From assembly GCA_903926385.1 (NCBI GenBank), contig CAIYIS010000036.1:62001-126000 (forward strand): a stretch of 64,000 bases of DNA, in the 5' to 3' direction. This document shows positions 46,257 through 54,709 of this stretch, one piece after another. Made by a program: the position numbers and the translations under genes. The notes below the pieces were generated by a model. It worked only from the letters and a program-made list of their open reading frames with translations. It searched no databases and was not told where the DNA came from. The DNA comes from an uncultured Bacteroidota bacterium (GTDB taxonomy: Bacteria; Bacteroidota; Bacteroidia; 2-12-FULL-35-15). The stretch's first letter is position 1; each line of letters opens with the position of its first letter.

Positions 46257-47005
46257 GCCAATAAAAGTTGAGTTAAAATTAAATCGAAAGCAAGAATAAG
46301 CACACTGCTATATACCACTCCTTTTGTACTCGAACGGCCTACTTCCAGCGCTCCACCTTTGGTAAAATAACCATGATAAGCCGGCACCGAAGCAATAATA
46401 AAAGCAAATACTCCCGATTTGATTAATGCATAAAACACATTAAACGGGCGGAAATCGTAGGTAATTCCGTAAACATACTGATGAGGACTAACCACACCCG
46501 CCAGCGCTCCAAAGAAATATCCACCTGCAATGCCCAGAAACATGGAGAAAACAATGAGTATTGGATTAAATAAAACCGAAGCAATTATTTTTGGAAAAAT
46601 AAGATACCCTGCCGAATTAATTCCCATTATTTCGAGTGCATCTATTTGCTCTGTTACACGCATAGTGCCTATTTCGGAAGCAATGCTACTACCTACTTTG
46701 CCGGCAAGTATAAGACTAACGATGGCTGGAGAAAACTCCAGAATCATAGAGTCGCGAACTGCCACACCAATGGCATAGTAAGGAATTAAAGGGCTTTCGA
46801 AATTAAAGGCAGACTGAAGGGTGATAACCGCTCCCATAAAAACAGAGATGATAGCCACTATACCTAATGAACCAACTCCAAGAATATATATTTCTTCGAA
46901 TATACGGTCTATGTAAATAGAAACCTTCTCCGGCTTGGCAAAAGCCCGCCTGATGAGAATGAAATACCGACCGAAATTAAAAAACAGTTTCACTGAATTG
47001 ATCAA
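46253..47005 (-). CDS. mlaE: MlaE family ABC permease
   Basis: The inner-membrane permease partner of the overlapping ATPase. Family marks are the segment IISVFMGAVITLQSAF, then MILEFSPAIVSLILAGKVGSSIASEIGTMRVTEQIDALEIMG, in which the E-x-G-T-M-R-V-T-E-Q-I-D-A-L run is diagnostic, and five to six membrane helices. The product has 250 residues. The first start is a TTG at 47005; a GTG at 46993 (giving KLFFNFGRYF after the start) is equally possible. Confidence 0.92.
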   Translation of the reverse strand: MINSVKLFFNFGRYFILIRRAFAKPEKVSIYIDRIFEEIYILGVGSLGIVAIISVFMGAVITLQSAFNFESPLIPYYAIGVAVRDSMILEFSPAIVSLILAGKVGSSIASEIGTMRVTEQIDALEIMGINSAGYLIFPKIIASVLFNPILIVFSMFLGIAGGYFFGALAGVVSPHQYVYGITYDFRPFNVFYALIKSGVFAFIIASVPAYHGYFTKGGALEVGRSSTKGVVYSSVLILAFDLILTQLLLA

Positions 47006-47060
47006 AAAATTTTGTTAAAAATAAGAATAAATGGCAATATCAAAGTCGTTTTGTTTTGCA

Positions 47061-47068
47061 TATATTTG
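47061..47068 (+). promoter_or_regulatory. TAnnTTTG box before a small lipoprotein gene
   Basis: TATATTTG matches the Bacteroidota -7 consensus, 19 bases before the ATG at 47088. It lies in the divergent gap between mlaE and the feo group. Confidence 0.45.
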
Positions 47069-47087
47069 TGCCTCCTAAATTAGAACT

Positions 47088-47243
47088 ATGAAATTTGATT
47101 TGAAAAACATCAAAAATTTGCTCATTGCAGTTAGTGTGTTTGCCCTCATTGCAGGATGTGCCGGACATAAAAAGAAACATTGCAACGATTGCCCTAAATG
47201 GAGCAAGGCGAGCCATCATTCATCATCACAAAACATCGGATAA
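47088..47243 (+). CDS. Small lipoprotein with a C-x-x-C-P-K-W motif
   Basis: A 51-residue product with a lipoprotein signal (LLIAVSVFALIAGC, Cys24) and a very short mature part of 28 residues, rich in Lys, His and Ser. It contains HCNDCPKW, a cysteine pair next to histidines that could bind metal or iron-sulfur species. Short lipoproteins with a similar CPK-aromatic motif occur in Bacteroidota, without known function. It lies 114 bases before feoA, facing the same way, so a link to iron uptake is possible but unproven. Confidence 0.7.
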   Translation: MKFDLKNIKNLLIAVSVFALIAGCAGHKKKHCNDCPKWSKASHHSSSQNIG

Positions 47244-47340
47244 AAGATTATTGCAACCAATCAGTAATTGTATTTCCTCGCTTTTCTGAAAATACTTGCC
47301 AGGGCCGCAAGTATTTTTATGTAAAAGAAGAAAATAGAAC

Positions 47341-47348
47341 TACTTTTG
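47341..47348 (+). promoter_or_regulatory. TAnnTTTG box directly before feoA
   Basis: TACTTTTG fits the consensus exactly and ends nine bases before the feoA ATG at 47358, so the mRNA would have almost no leader. Confidence 0.45.
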
Positions 47349-47357
47349 CCAACCAAA

Positions 47358-47609
47358 ATGAAAAACAAAAAGGTTTTGAAAAATTTAGCGCAGTTAAAAA
47401 TAGGGGAGAGCGGAGTTATCGATTCGTTTACTGACAAAGATATGGCCCTAAAACTGCTCGAAATGGGATGCACACCTGGCGAAACAGTTACCCTCGACAG
47501 AATTGCTCCCATGGGCGACCCCATAGCCATTATGGTGGCCGGATATTTATTAAGTTTGAGAAAAGAAGAAGCATCTACCGTTCTTGTATCAATGATTAAT
47601 CCTAACTAA
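47358..47609 (+). CDS. feoA: FeoA-domain protein
   Basis: A small cytoplasmic SH3-like protein that supports the FeoB ferrous iron channel. Typical elements are LAQLKIGESGVIDSF, ALKLLEMGCTPGETVTLDRIAPMGDPIAIMV and GYLLSLRKEEASTVLV, which cover the whole domain. The ATG at 47358 gives 83 residues; a TTG four codons upstream lies in the promoter box. It precedes feoB by 15 bases. Confidence 0.93.
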   Translation: MKNKKVLKNLAQLKIGESGVIDSFTDKDMALKLLEMGCTPGETVTLDRIAPMGDPIAIMVAGYLLSLRKEEASTVLVSMINPN

Positions 47610-47624
47610 AACGTATTTCCTGTT

Positions 47625-49772
47625 GTGGAATTAAATAGCGCTTTTGTAAATTTCTCAGAAAAATCTTCTTTAAAAATAGCTCTGGTTGGTAACCCCAACA
47701 GTGGGAAATCTACTTTATTTAATGCCCTTACCGGTTTACATCAAAAAACAGGAAACTTTCCGGGTGTAACCGTTGATAAAAAAACTGGCTTCACAAAATT
47801 AAGTGCTCAACTTACAGCCGAAATAGTTGACTTGCCCGGAACATACAGTCTCTATCCTAAATCGCTTGACGAGAGTGTTACGTTCGAAGTACTTTGTAAT
47901 CCCGAAAATCATAATCATCCCGACATCACTATAGTGGTGGCCGATGCGAGTAATTTGAAACGAAACTTATTTCTGGTTTCTCAAATTATCGATTTAAAAA
48001 TACCGGTTATTCTTGCCCTCAACATGATTGACCTGGTGGAGAAAGACGGAATTATAATAGATACCGTGCGTCTTTCCGAAAGATTGGGAGTAAAAGTAGT
48101 TGCCATCAGTGCTCGTAAAAAAGACGGAATAGAAGAGTTGCGTTCTGCGCTTTTGCAGCCGCTGCCGGTTCCTCAGCTTGATTTTATTGATGTAAACAAA
48201 ATAGCAGGCGAAGTGATAGCCAAAATAAAATCGGTGATAAAACTCAACAGCGATTTTGTGGCCTTTCAAACCATCAGTAATTTTTCTCAGATTCATTATC
48301 TGGATAATCATGCTAACAAGCGAGAGAAAATAGGCGAGATAATTAAGAACTCCGGTGCAGATGTAAACAAACTGCAAACTCTGGAAAGTGTAGAACGATA
48401 CAAGGTAATTAACCGTATGGTGGCCGAATGTGTAACACATAAATCGGCTGTGCAGGACGAAACATTTACTCACAAACTGGACGGAATACTAACTCATAAA
48501 ATATTTGGCTTCGCTATATTTTTAATTATTCTTTTCTTTCTTTTTCAAACCATCTTTTTTCTTGCAGCCATTCCTATGGGATGGATTGAGAACTTTTTTG
48601 TTTTTATCAGCGAGTTTGCCAGCCGAACATTACCTCCGGGCGAATTAACCAATTTGCTTGTAAACGGAATTCTGGCCGGACTGAGTGGTGTGGTGGTATT
48701 TGTTCCGCAAATAGCGCTTCTGTTTGCTTTTATTGCTGTGCTCGAAGACACCGGTTACATGGCTCGTGTTAGTTTTATAATGGATAAACTCATGCGCAGG
48801 TTTGGACTCAACGGTCGTTCGGTTATTCCGTTGGTAAGCGGTGTGGCTTGTGCTGTGCCTGCTATTATGAGTACACGTACCATCAGCAGTTGGAAAGAAC
48901 GAATCATCACCATTATGGTTACTCCTCTTATGAGTTGTTCGGCTCGCCTTCCGGTTTACACACTTATTATCTCACTCGTTGTTCCTAAAGAAAAAACACT
49001 TGGCTTTTTTAATTATCAGGGATTAATTTTAATGTGCCTTTATCTGGTAGGATTTATAGCCGCCATGGGCGCTGCTTATGTTTTTAAAGTAATATTAAGA
49101 GCCAAGGAGAAAAGTTATTTTATTATGGAATTGCCTGTGTACCGCTCTCCGCAATGGAAAACAGTGAGCATAGCCATTACCGATAAGGTAAAAGTATTTT
49201 TGTTCGATGCCGGAAAAATTATAGTTGCCATTTCAGTAATTCTTTGGTTTCTGTCATCGCATGCGCCCGGCAACAGAATAGAAACGATAGAGAAAAAATA
49301 CGCCACCACCGAGATGGTTTCGAAATATAACGCCACCGAATTAAAAGCTAAAATCTCTTCCGAAAAATTAGAATCGTCTTATGCCGGAGTGATAGGCAAA
49401 TGGATTGAACCTGCTATTGCTCCTTTGGGTTTCGATTGGAAAATAGGTATTGCCTTGGTTACTTCTTTTGCAGCCCGCGAAGTGTTTGTAGGAACCATGG
49501 CTACTATTTACAGTGCCGGAAATACCGATAACTCCACAACCATCAGAGATAAGATGCATTCAAAAGTAAACGAAACTACGGGTATGCCTTCGTTTTCTAT
49601 GGCTGTTTGTTTTTCCTTGCTTATTTTTTATGCTTTTGCGATGCAATGTGTAAGCACCATGGCTGTGGTGTATAGAGAAACCAAGAGCTGGAAATGGCCT
49701 TTGTTTCAATTCCTTTATATGGGCACATTGGCTTATCTGGCTAGTTTCATGGTTTACCATTTTCTTAAATAA
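47625..49772 (+). CDS. feoB: Ferrous iron transport protein B
   Basis: Inner-membrane Fe2+ transporter with an N-terminal GTPase. G-protein motifs are GNPNSGKSTLFNALTG (G1), DLPGTYSLYP (G3) and LALNMIDLVEKDG (G4). A linker of about 90 residues follows, and then the membrane part with two Gate regions (LLFAFIAVLEDTGYMARVSF and the SCSARLPVYTLI segment) and a C-terminal helix set. 715 residues is normal. The start is GTG at 47625, since no ATG is in frame near it. It overlaps the next gene by one base. Confidence 0.95.
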   Translation: MELNSAFVNFSEKSSLKIALVGNPNSGKSTLFNALTGLHQKTGNFPGVTVDKKTGFTKLSAQLTAEIVDLPGTYSLYPKSLDESVTFEVLCNPENHNHPDITIVVADASNLKRNLFLVSQIIDLKIPVILALNMIDLVEKDGIIIDTVRLSERLGVKVVAISARKKDGIEELRSALLQPLPVPQLDFIDVNKIAGEVIAKIKSVIKLNSDFVAFQTISNFSQIHYLDNHANKREKIGEIIKNSGADVNKLQTLESVERYKVINRMVAECVTHKSAVQDETFTHKLDGILTHKIFGFAIFLIILFFLFQTIFFLAAIPMGWIENFFVFISEFASRTLPPGELTNLLVNGILAGLSGVVVFVPQIALLFAFIAVLEDTGYMARVSFIMDKLMRRFGLNGRSVIPLVSGVACAVPAIMSTRTISSWKERIITIMVTPLMSCSARLPVYTLIISLVVPKEKTLGFFNYQGLILMCLYLVGFIAAMGAAYVFKVILRAKEKSYFIMELPVYRSPQWKTVSIAITDKVKVFLFDAGKIIVAISVILWFLSSHAPGNRIETIEKKYATTEMVSKYNATELKAKISSEKLESSYAGVIGKWIEPAIAPLGFDWKIGIALVTSFAAREVFVGTMATIYSAGNTDNSTTIRDKMHSKVNETTGMPSFSMAVCFSLLIFYAFAMQCVSTMAVVYRETKSWKWPLFQFLYMGTLAYLASFMVYHFLK

Positions 49773-50392
49773 TGAGTCAGCTTGAAAGAAACCAATCCAT
49801 ACTAAGAAAATACATTCCCGAAAATGCAGTGGTAACCATTGCCGAATGGATATATGTGTATGATTTTAAATTGAAGGTTAAAAAAAGCCGTTCTACTAAA
49901 CTTGGCGATTATCGCGCTCCTCATAGCGGAAAGAACCACGAAATTACCATTAATTTTAACCTCAATCAATATGCATTCTTGATTACGTTGGTTCACGAAA
50001 TAGCTCATCTCACCACCTGGAACAAACATAAAAACAAAGTAAAACCTCACGGAGAGGAATGGAAAATGCATTTTAAATTGCTGATGAATCGGTTTTTGAT
50101 TCCCGAGGTGTTTCCTGACGATATTATTTATTATTTACGGAAACACATGAACAATCCGGCTGCTGCCAGTTGTTCCGACATTGGGTTGTTGCGTATTCTG
50201 AAAAAGTATGATGAAAAAGACGGAACAGTGCTTCTGGAAGACTTGCCCGTAGGAACTTTATTTTCGTATAACGACACCCGTCATTTTATTAAAGGCGAAA
50301 CCAACCGCAAACGAATAAAATGTGTGGAAGCACATAGCAAACGAGTGTATCTCTTCAACCCTATTGCCGAAGTAAAAGTATTGGAAGAGTAA
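49772..50392 (+). CDS. SprT-like zinc metalloprotease-domain protein
   Basis: A 206-residue protein whose centre holds the zinc site HEIAH (LVHEIAHLTTWNKHK), flanked by ITINFNLNQYAFLITL and HGEEWKMHFKLLMNRF, as in the SprT/Spartan protease fold. The C-terminal 60 residues (LPVGTLFSYNDTRHFIKGE ... RIKCVEAHSKRVYLFNP) form a small beta domain seen in Bacteroidota homologues. SprT relatives act on DNA-protein crosslinks; whether this one does is not known. The ATG overlaps the TAA of feoB, so the two are translated together. No signal peptide, so it is cytoplasmic. Confidence 0.85.
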   Translation: MSQLERNQSILRKYIPENAVVTIAEWIYVYDFKLKVKKSRSTKLGDYRAPHSGKNHEITINFNLNQYAFLITLVHEIAHLTTWNKHKNKVKPHGEEWKMHFKLLMNRFLIPEVFPDDIIYYLRKHMNNPAAASCSDIGLLRILKKYDEKDGTVLLEDLPVGTLFSYNDTRHFIKGETNRKRIKCVEAHSKRVYLFNPIAEVKVLEE

Positions 50393-50404
50393 ATTACAAT
50401 CCTC

Positions 50405-50644
50405 TTATTCTATTATTATTTTCTTTCTCCTTACCCCTTTCTCTGTGCTCACTTCTGCAAAATACATCCCCCTTGCCCATTCGCTCACTTCTATATTTAT
50501 TTCGGATTTCGGAATTTTTATTTCGGATTGATAAACTTGCCCTCCCATGCTATTATAAATTATCACTTCCGTCATCCTGAGCTTGTCGAAGCATGTTATT
50601 TTTATTTCGCTGTTGGCAGTCAATAAAAAAACGACTTCAAGCAA
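50405..50644 (-). pseudogene. Orphan T9SS sorting-domain remnant interrupted by a dispersed repeat
   Basis: The 79-residue frame reads as the last part of a type A sorting domain: EVIIYNSMGGQVYQSEI, ARGMYFAEVSTEKGVRRKKIIIE. It lacks a signal peptide and any cargo portion. The segment TCFDKLRMTE just before the conserved YNSMGG block is encoded by the dispersed repeat at 50571-50597, so an element has been incorporated into the frame. It is most likely the leftover 3' end of a lost secreted-protein gene. Confidence 0.65.
50571..50597 (-). repeat. Dispersed CTTCGACAAGCTCAGG-type repeat
   Basis: On the minus strand the sequence reads GCTTCGACAAGCTCAGGATG with short flanks, a semi-palindromic block (GCTTcgacAAGC). 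I recognise this as a repeat that occurs in many copies in various bacterial genomes; only one copy was noticed in this window. Confidence 0.6.
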
Positions 50645-50876
50645 AATAAAAGCGTAATATCAATAAGTTATAGAATTAAAGTCAATTGTTAACTCGTAGA
50701 AAACAAAAAAATAATGATAAGGAAGGCAAAACTCTGAAGCATTTTAAATGATTTGTCTGAAAGCAAACAAAGGAAATACCCACCTATAAAATCATTCATT
50801 TCATCATTTTAATGGTTCTCAAATTTCAACCTTCAAATATTAATCTTACATTCGCGGTTCAAAAAAATTTATTTAT
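50645..50876. other. Divergent gap without a gene
   Basis: About 230 AT-rich bases lie between the sorting-domain remnant and the PKD protein gene. A TACATTCG box at 50847-50854, about 22 bases before the ATG at 50877, is the only promoter-like element noted. Confidence 0.4.
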
Positions 50877-53696
50877 ATGAAAAAAGCTACAGTAGTTGTT
50901 TCCCTTCTGTTTTCAATGAGCAGTTTGTTTGCACAGGGCACAAAGAAAAACACAGATGAAACAGGATTTATAACATGTTCTCAGTTTGGAATAACCAAAC
51001 CATTGAGCGAAATGTTTCCGGTAAATGCACCTGAAAAGAAGAAAAGACACAGAGATAAAGAAGTGGAAGATCATGAGAATAATATTCCTCAGAAATTCCC
51101 AAAAACAGTCGAAAAAGATGGTCCTGCTTATGGAAATGATGATGCGGCTACTCAAAAAGAACCCGGAACAATACCCAACAAAGCACCTATACAAAACTTT
51201 ACCGGGCAATCAGGAGCAAATATATATCCATTAGACCCTACAGGGGCTGTAGGACCTAATCATTATGTACAAATGATCAATTCTACAACATTCAGAATTT
51301 ATTCCAAAACAGGAACAACTTTGCTTAGCGGAACCCTTGGTAACTTATGGGCTACTGCTACTCCTAACGATGGTGACCCTATTGTGCTTTATGATAAAGC
51401 AGCTGACCGTTGGTTTATGGCTCAATTTGGTACAACTGGGAATAAAATTTATATCGCAATTTCTCAAACACCTAACCCTACCGGAAGTTGGTACACTTAT
51501 ACATTTACATCACCAGCGTTTCCTGATTATTTGAAGTTTTCTGTTTGGCAGGATGGTTATTATATGACATCCAATCAGGCTCAGAAAGTGTTTGCTTTCG
51601 AAAGAACTCAAATGCTTTTAGGTAATGCTGCATCCAGAGCTGTTTACCATACCTTTTCTCCTCCTGCATCAGGTTTCTTTGTACCATTGCCAGGCGATTC
51701 GGGTGATGGAACCTTAGCTCCTGCAGGAACTCCATGTCCTATTTTCTCTTATTCTGACAATGGTTGGGGTGGTAGTAATGTGGATGCAGTAAATGTTTTT
51801 AAATGTACCACCAATTGGGTGCCTACCACTCCTACTATGACCATTGCATCTGGCGGTAGTGTGTCATGTGCTGCTTTCGATGCCTCCTACAGTTCTTCAT
51901 GGGATGATATCTCTCAACCTGGAACCACTCAGAAATTAGATGGTATTGGAGGTGTGTGTATGTTTCGTGCTCAATGGAAACCATGGAATACTGCAGGATA
52001 TAATTCGGTTGTATTAAATTGGGGAGTAAAAATAAGCACCGCACAAAGAAGTATTCGTTGGTGCGAATTACGCGAAGATCAAACAACTCATGTATGGAGC
52101 ATGTATCAGCAAGGAACCTACACTCCTGATGCAGATACTCGTTGGCTAGGAAGCATTGCAATGGACGATTACGGTTCAATCGGATTGTGTTATATGAAAT
52201 CAAACGCTACCAGTATTTATCCTGGATTGTATTATACCGGTCGAAGAATATGTGACCCTTTGGGGACTTTACCATTAACTGAACAGGTAGCTCATGCCGG
52301 AACAGCTTCGCAAACAGTGAACATTAACAGAGATGGTGACTATTCAGAAACAACATTAGATCCAGATGGTGCTACATTTTGGCACACGGGAATGTATATG
52401 GGAGCTGGAGGTGCTCAAAAAACTCAGATTTATTCGTTTCAAATCACACCTTGCATCATAACTAATCCTCCTGTTGCAGCTTTTACTACTGTTAGTACTA
52501 CTGTTTGCAGCAACAGAGCAGTTACTTTTAATGATCAAAGTACCAATTTCCCTACATCTTGGTCATGGTCTATTCCAGGTGCTGTACCTTCTACTTCTAC
52601 TACTCAAAATCCGACTTTTTCATTTCCTTCTGCAGGTACATATAGTGTAACACTAACTGCTACTAATGGAAACGGAAGTAATACGCTTACACAAACAAAT
52701 TATATAACTGTTAATGCCACTCCGGCTACACCTTCTGTAACTTGCAATACACCTATATGCTCTGGTACTGCTAATACAATTACATTTAGTACTGCCACAG
52801 TTGCCGGTGCAACCTGTAGCTGGACAGGCCCTGTTTCATTTACATCTTCGTTACAAAATCCAACTAGACCTGCCACTTCATTATCATTTGCAGGTAATTA
52901 TATACTTACGGTTACTTCCGGAGGATGTACATCAAATCCCGACACAACAGTGGTAGTAATTAATGCAACACCAAGTACTCCTGTAATTACAGCTAACACT
53001 CCTGTTTGTCTAGGAAGTACATTAACAATGACTATTCCTGCAGTTACAGGAGCTACGTATAGCTGGTCGGGTCCCAATTCATTTGCATCAACAACCCAAA
53101 ATCAGTCCAGACCAAATGCTACATTAGCCATGGCAGGGACTTATTCGGTTACCACTACTTCTCCCGCAGGTTGTGTTTCGGCTGTAGGTACAAAAGTTGT
53201 TGTGGTAAATGCAGTGCCGGCTACACCTACCATTACCCAAAGTTTTGCTGTACTTACAGCTAGTGCAGCTTCAGGTTATCAATGGTATCTTAATGGAACT
53301 TTGATTACAGGGGCTACTTCACAAACATACACAATGACTCAAAACGGTTCGTATACGGTAGTTGTTACCAATGCTGCCGGATGTGCATCTCTTGCATCAA
53401 GTGCTTTAAATGTAACTAATCTTGGAATAAATGAACTAAGCGAAGGCAATTCGCTTACGCTTTATCCTAATCCTAATGATGGACAGTTTACCGTTTCGTT
53501 TAACGCCCCGGTGAAGAAAAACTATAAGCTTAAACTTGTGAATGCTCTAGGTCAACTTGTATTCGAAAAATCATTAACTAATGTTTCCGGAAGTGTTTCT
53601 CAAACAATAGACATCAGCACTTACGGTAAAGGTGAATATATGTTGATATTATCGGACGATAAAGATCAAACTGTAAAACAGGTATTGGTTCACTAA
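50877..53696 (+). CDS. Large secreted protein with PKD/Ig-like domains and T9SS sorting domain
   Basis: A 939-residue exported protein. Signal peptide 1-20 (KKATVVVSLLFSMSSLFAQ). Residues about 100-520 form one large aromatic-rich domain (PLDPTGAVGPNHYVQMIN, DPIVLYDKAADRWFMAQF, DYLKFSVWQDGYYMTSNQ), which resembles repeated-blade surface proteins, but its family was not recognised. A PKD domain follows at about 530-612 (AGTYSVTLTATNGNG), then two similar Ig-like modules (FAGNYILTVTSGGC, MAGTYSVTTTSPAGC) and a third divergent one. The last 80 residues are a type A sorting domain (LTLYPNPNDGQFTVSF to KQVLVH). It probably leaves through SprA and is bound to the surface. Confidence 0.88.
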   Translation: MKKATVVVSLLFSMSSLFAQGTKKNTDETGFITCSQFGITKPLSEMFPVNAPEKKKRHRDKEVEDHENNIPQKFPKTVEKDGPAYGNDDAATQKEPGTIPNKAPIQNFTGQSGANIYPLDPTGAVGPNHYVQMINSTTFRIYSKTGTTLLSGTLGNLWATATPNDGDPIVLYDKAADRWFMAQFGTTGNKIYIAISQTPNPTGSWYTYTFTSPAFPDYLKFSVWQDGYYMTSNQAQKVFAFERTQMLLGNAASRAVYHTFSPPASGFFVPLPGDSGDGTLAPAGTPCPIFSYSDNGWGGSNVDAVNVFKCTTNWVPTTPTMTIASGGSVSCAAFDASYSSSWDDISQPGTTQKLDGIGGVCMFRAQWKPWNTAGYNSVVLNWGVKISTAQRSIRWCELREDQTTHVWSMYQQGTYTPDADTRWLGSIAMDDYGSIGLCYMKSNATSIYPGLYYTGRRICDPLGTLPLTEQVAHAGTASQTVNINRDGDYSETTLDPDGATFWHTGMYMGAGGAQKTQIYSFQITPCIITNPPVAAFTTVSTTVCSNRAVTFNDQSTNFPTSWSWSIPGAVPSTSTTQNPTFSFPSAGTYSVTLTATNGNGSNTLTQTNYITVNATPATPSVTCNTPICSGTANTITFSTATVAGATCSWTGPVSFTSSLQNPTRPATSLSFAGNYILTVTSGGCTSNPDTTVVVINATPSTPVITANTPVCLGSTLTMTIPAVTGATYSWSGPNSFASTTQNQSRPNATLAMAGTYSVTTTSPAGCVSAVGTKVVVVNAVPATPTITQSFAVLTASAASGYQWYLNGTLITGATSQTYTMTQNGSYTVVVTNAAGCASLASSALNVTNLGINELSEGNSLTLYPNPNDGQFTVSFNAPVKKNYKLKLVNALGQLVFEKSLTNVSGSVSQTIDISTYGKGEYMLILSDDKDQTVKQVLVH

Positions 53697-53715
53697 TAAA
53701 ATTCCTATTGAAATA

Positions 53716-53750
53716 AAAAATCCTTTTCCGATATTCGGAGAAGGATTTTT
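53716..53750. terminator. Rho-independent terminator
   Basis: Stem AAAAATCCTTTTCCG / CGGAGAAGGATTTTT with one G-T pair and a 5-base loop, symmetric enough for both strands. It closes the PKD protein gene and may serve the convergent SDR gene. Confidence 0.88.
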
Positions 53751-53861
53751 TATTTTATGAAAGTTTAATTTGTAAAAGCAGGAGTGAAATTTAACCTATT
53801 CTATAATATTGCTGGCTATATTCTGTATAATGTTGAAAGATGATTCAAGCATGCTAAAACA

Positions 53862-54650
53862 CTACAAACACCCTGTTCTTCCTCCATCCACCGGAATATT
53901 TATTCCTGTAATGTAAGCTGCAGCCGGAGAAGCCAGAAATGCAACAGCATTTGCCACTTCATGTGCTTCGGCAAAACGCCCCATTGGAATTTCGTGTATC
54001 ATTTCGGTTTGCACTTCATCCACAGTTTTGCTGTTTTTCTTCGAATTGTTTTCGATGATGTTTTGCAAACGTCCTGTTAGTGTTCCTCCCGGAAGTACAT
54101 TGTTTACTGTTATTCCAAAAGGGGCCACTTCTGTGGCAAGTGTTTTACTCCAGTTGGCCACCGCTGCACGAATGGTATTAGATACACCTAAATTCTTCAA
54201 TGGCATTTTAACAGAAGTGCTGATGATATTAATAATACGGCCAAACTGAGTTTTTTTCATTCCCGGAGTTACAGCCTGCATTAAAATATGATTACAGATT
54301 AAATGATTATTAAATGCCGAAAGAAATTCGGTAGTGTTGGCATTTTGTATTAAGCCACCGGCAGGGCCTCCGGTATTATTTATCAATATATGTATCGTTC
54401 CGTTTTTTGTAATAAACGATTCTACTTTTTCTTTTAATACTTCCTGCATCTGATAGTCGGCACAGATATAACCGTGTTTTTGTCCGGCCGAAACATCGAG
54501 GTCTTTCAAACTTTCCTGAAGCGATGCTTCATTTCGGGCCAGTAATATTACGTTTGCTCCAAGCAATGCTAATTCGATAGCTGATGCTTTACCTATTCCT
54601 TGTGTGCTGCCGCAAACAAGCGCTGTTTTTCCTGTTAAGTTTAAATTCAT
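53862..54650 (-). CDS. Short-chain dehydrogenase/reductase family protein lacking the usual Tyr-Lys pair
   Basis: A 262-residue Rossmann-fold protein. The cofactor motif is ALVCGSTQGIGKASAIEL, a variant of TGxxxGIG, followed by ILINNTGGPAGG for NNAG. The serine block IINIISTSVKMP is present, but at the place of the catalytic YxxxK the sequence reads VSNTIRAAVANWSKTLA, without Tyr and with Arg for Lys. I recall an SDR subgroup related to 3-oxoacyl-ACP reductases that lacks the standard tetrad in this way. The ending YITGINIPVDGGRTGCL is standard. Substrate unknown. Confidence 0.85.
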   Translation of the reverse strand: MNLNLTGKTALVCGSTQGIGKASAIELALLGANVILLARNEASLQESLKDLDVSAGQKHGYICADYQMQEVLKEKVESFITKNGTIHILINNTGGPAGGLIQNANTTEFLSAFNNHLICNHILMQAVTPGMKKTQFGRIINIISTSVKMPLKNLGVSNTIRAAVANWSKTLATEVAPFGITVNNVLPGGTLTGRLQNIIENNSKKNSKTVDEVQTEMIHEIPMGRFAEAHEVANAVAFLASPAAAYITGINIPVDGGRTGCL

Positions 54651-54709
54651 GGCGCAAAGATAAAGTTAATTGTTTAACCGTTGAGGTGTTCTGCTAATCG
54701 AAGCAGAGG

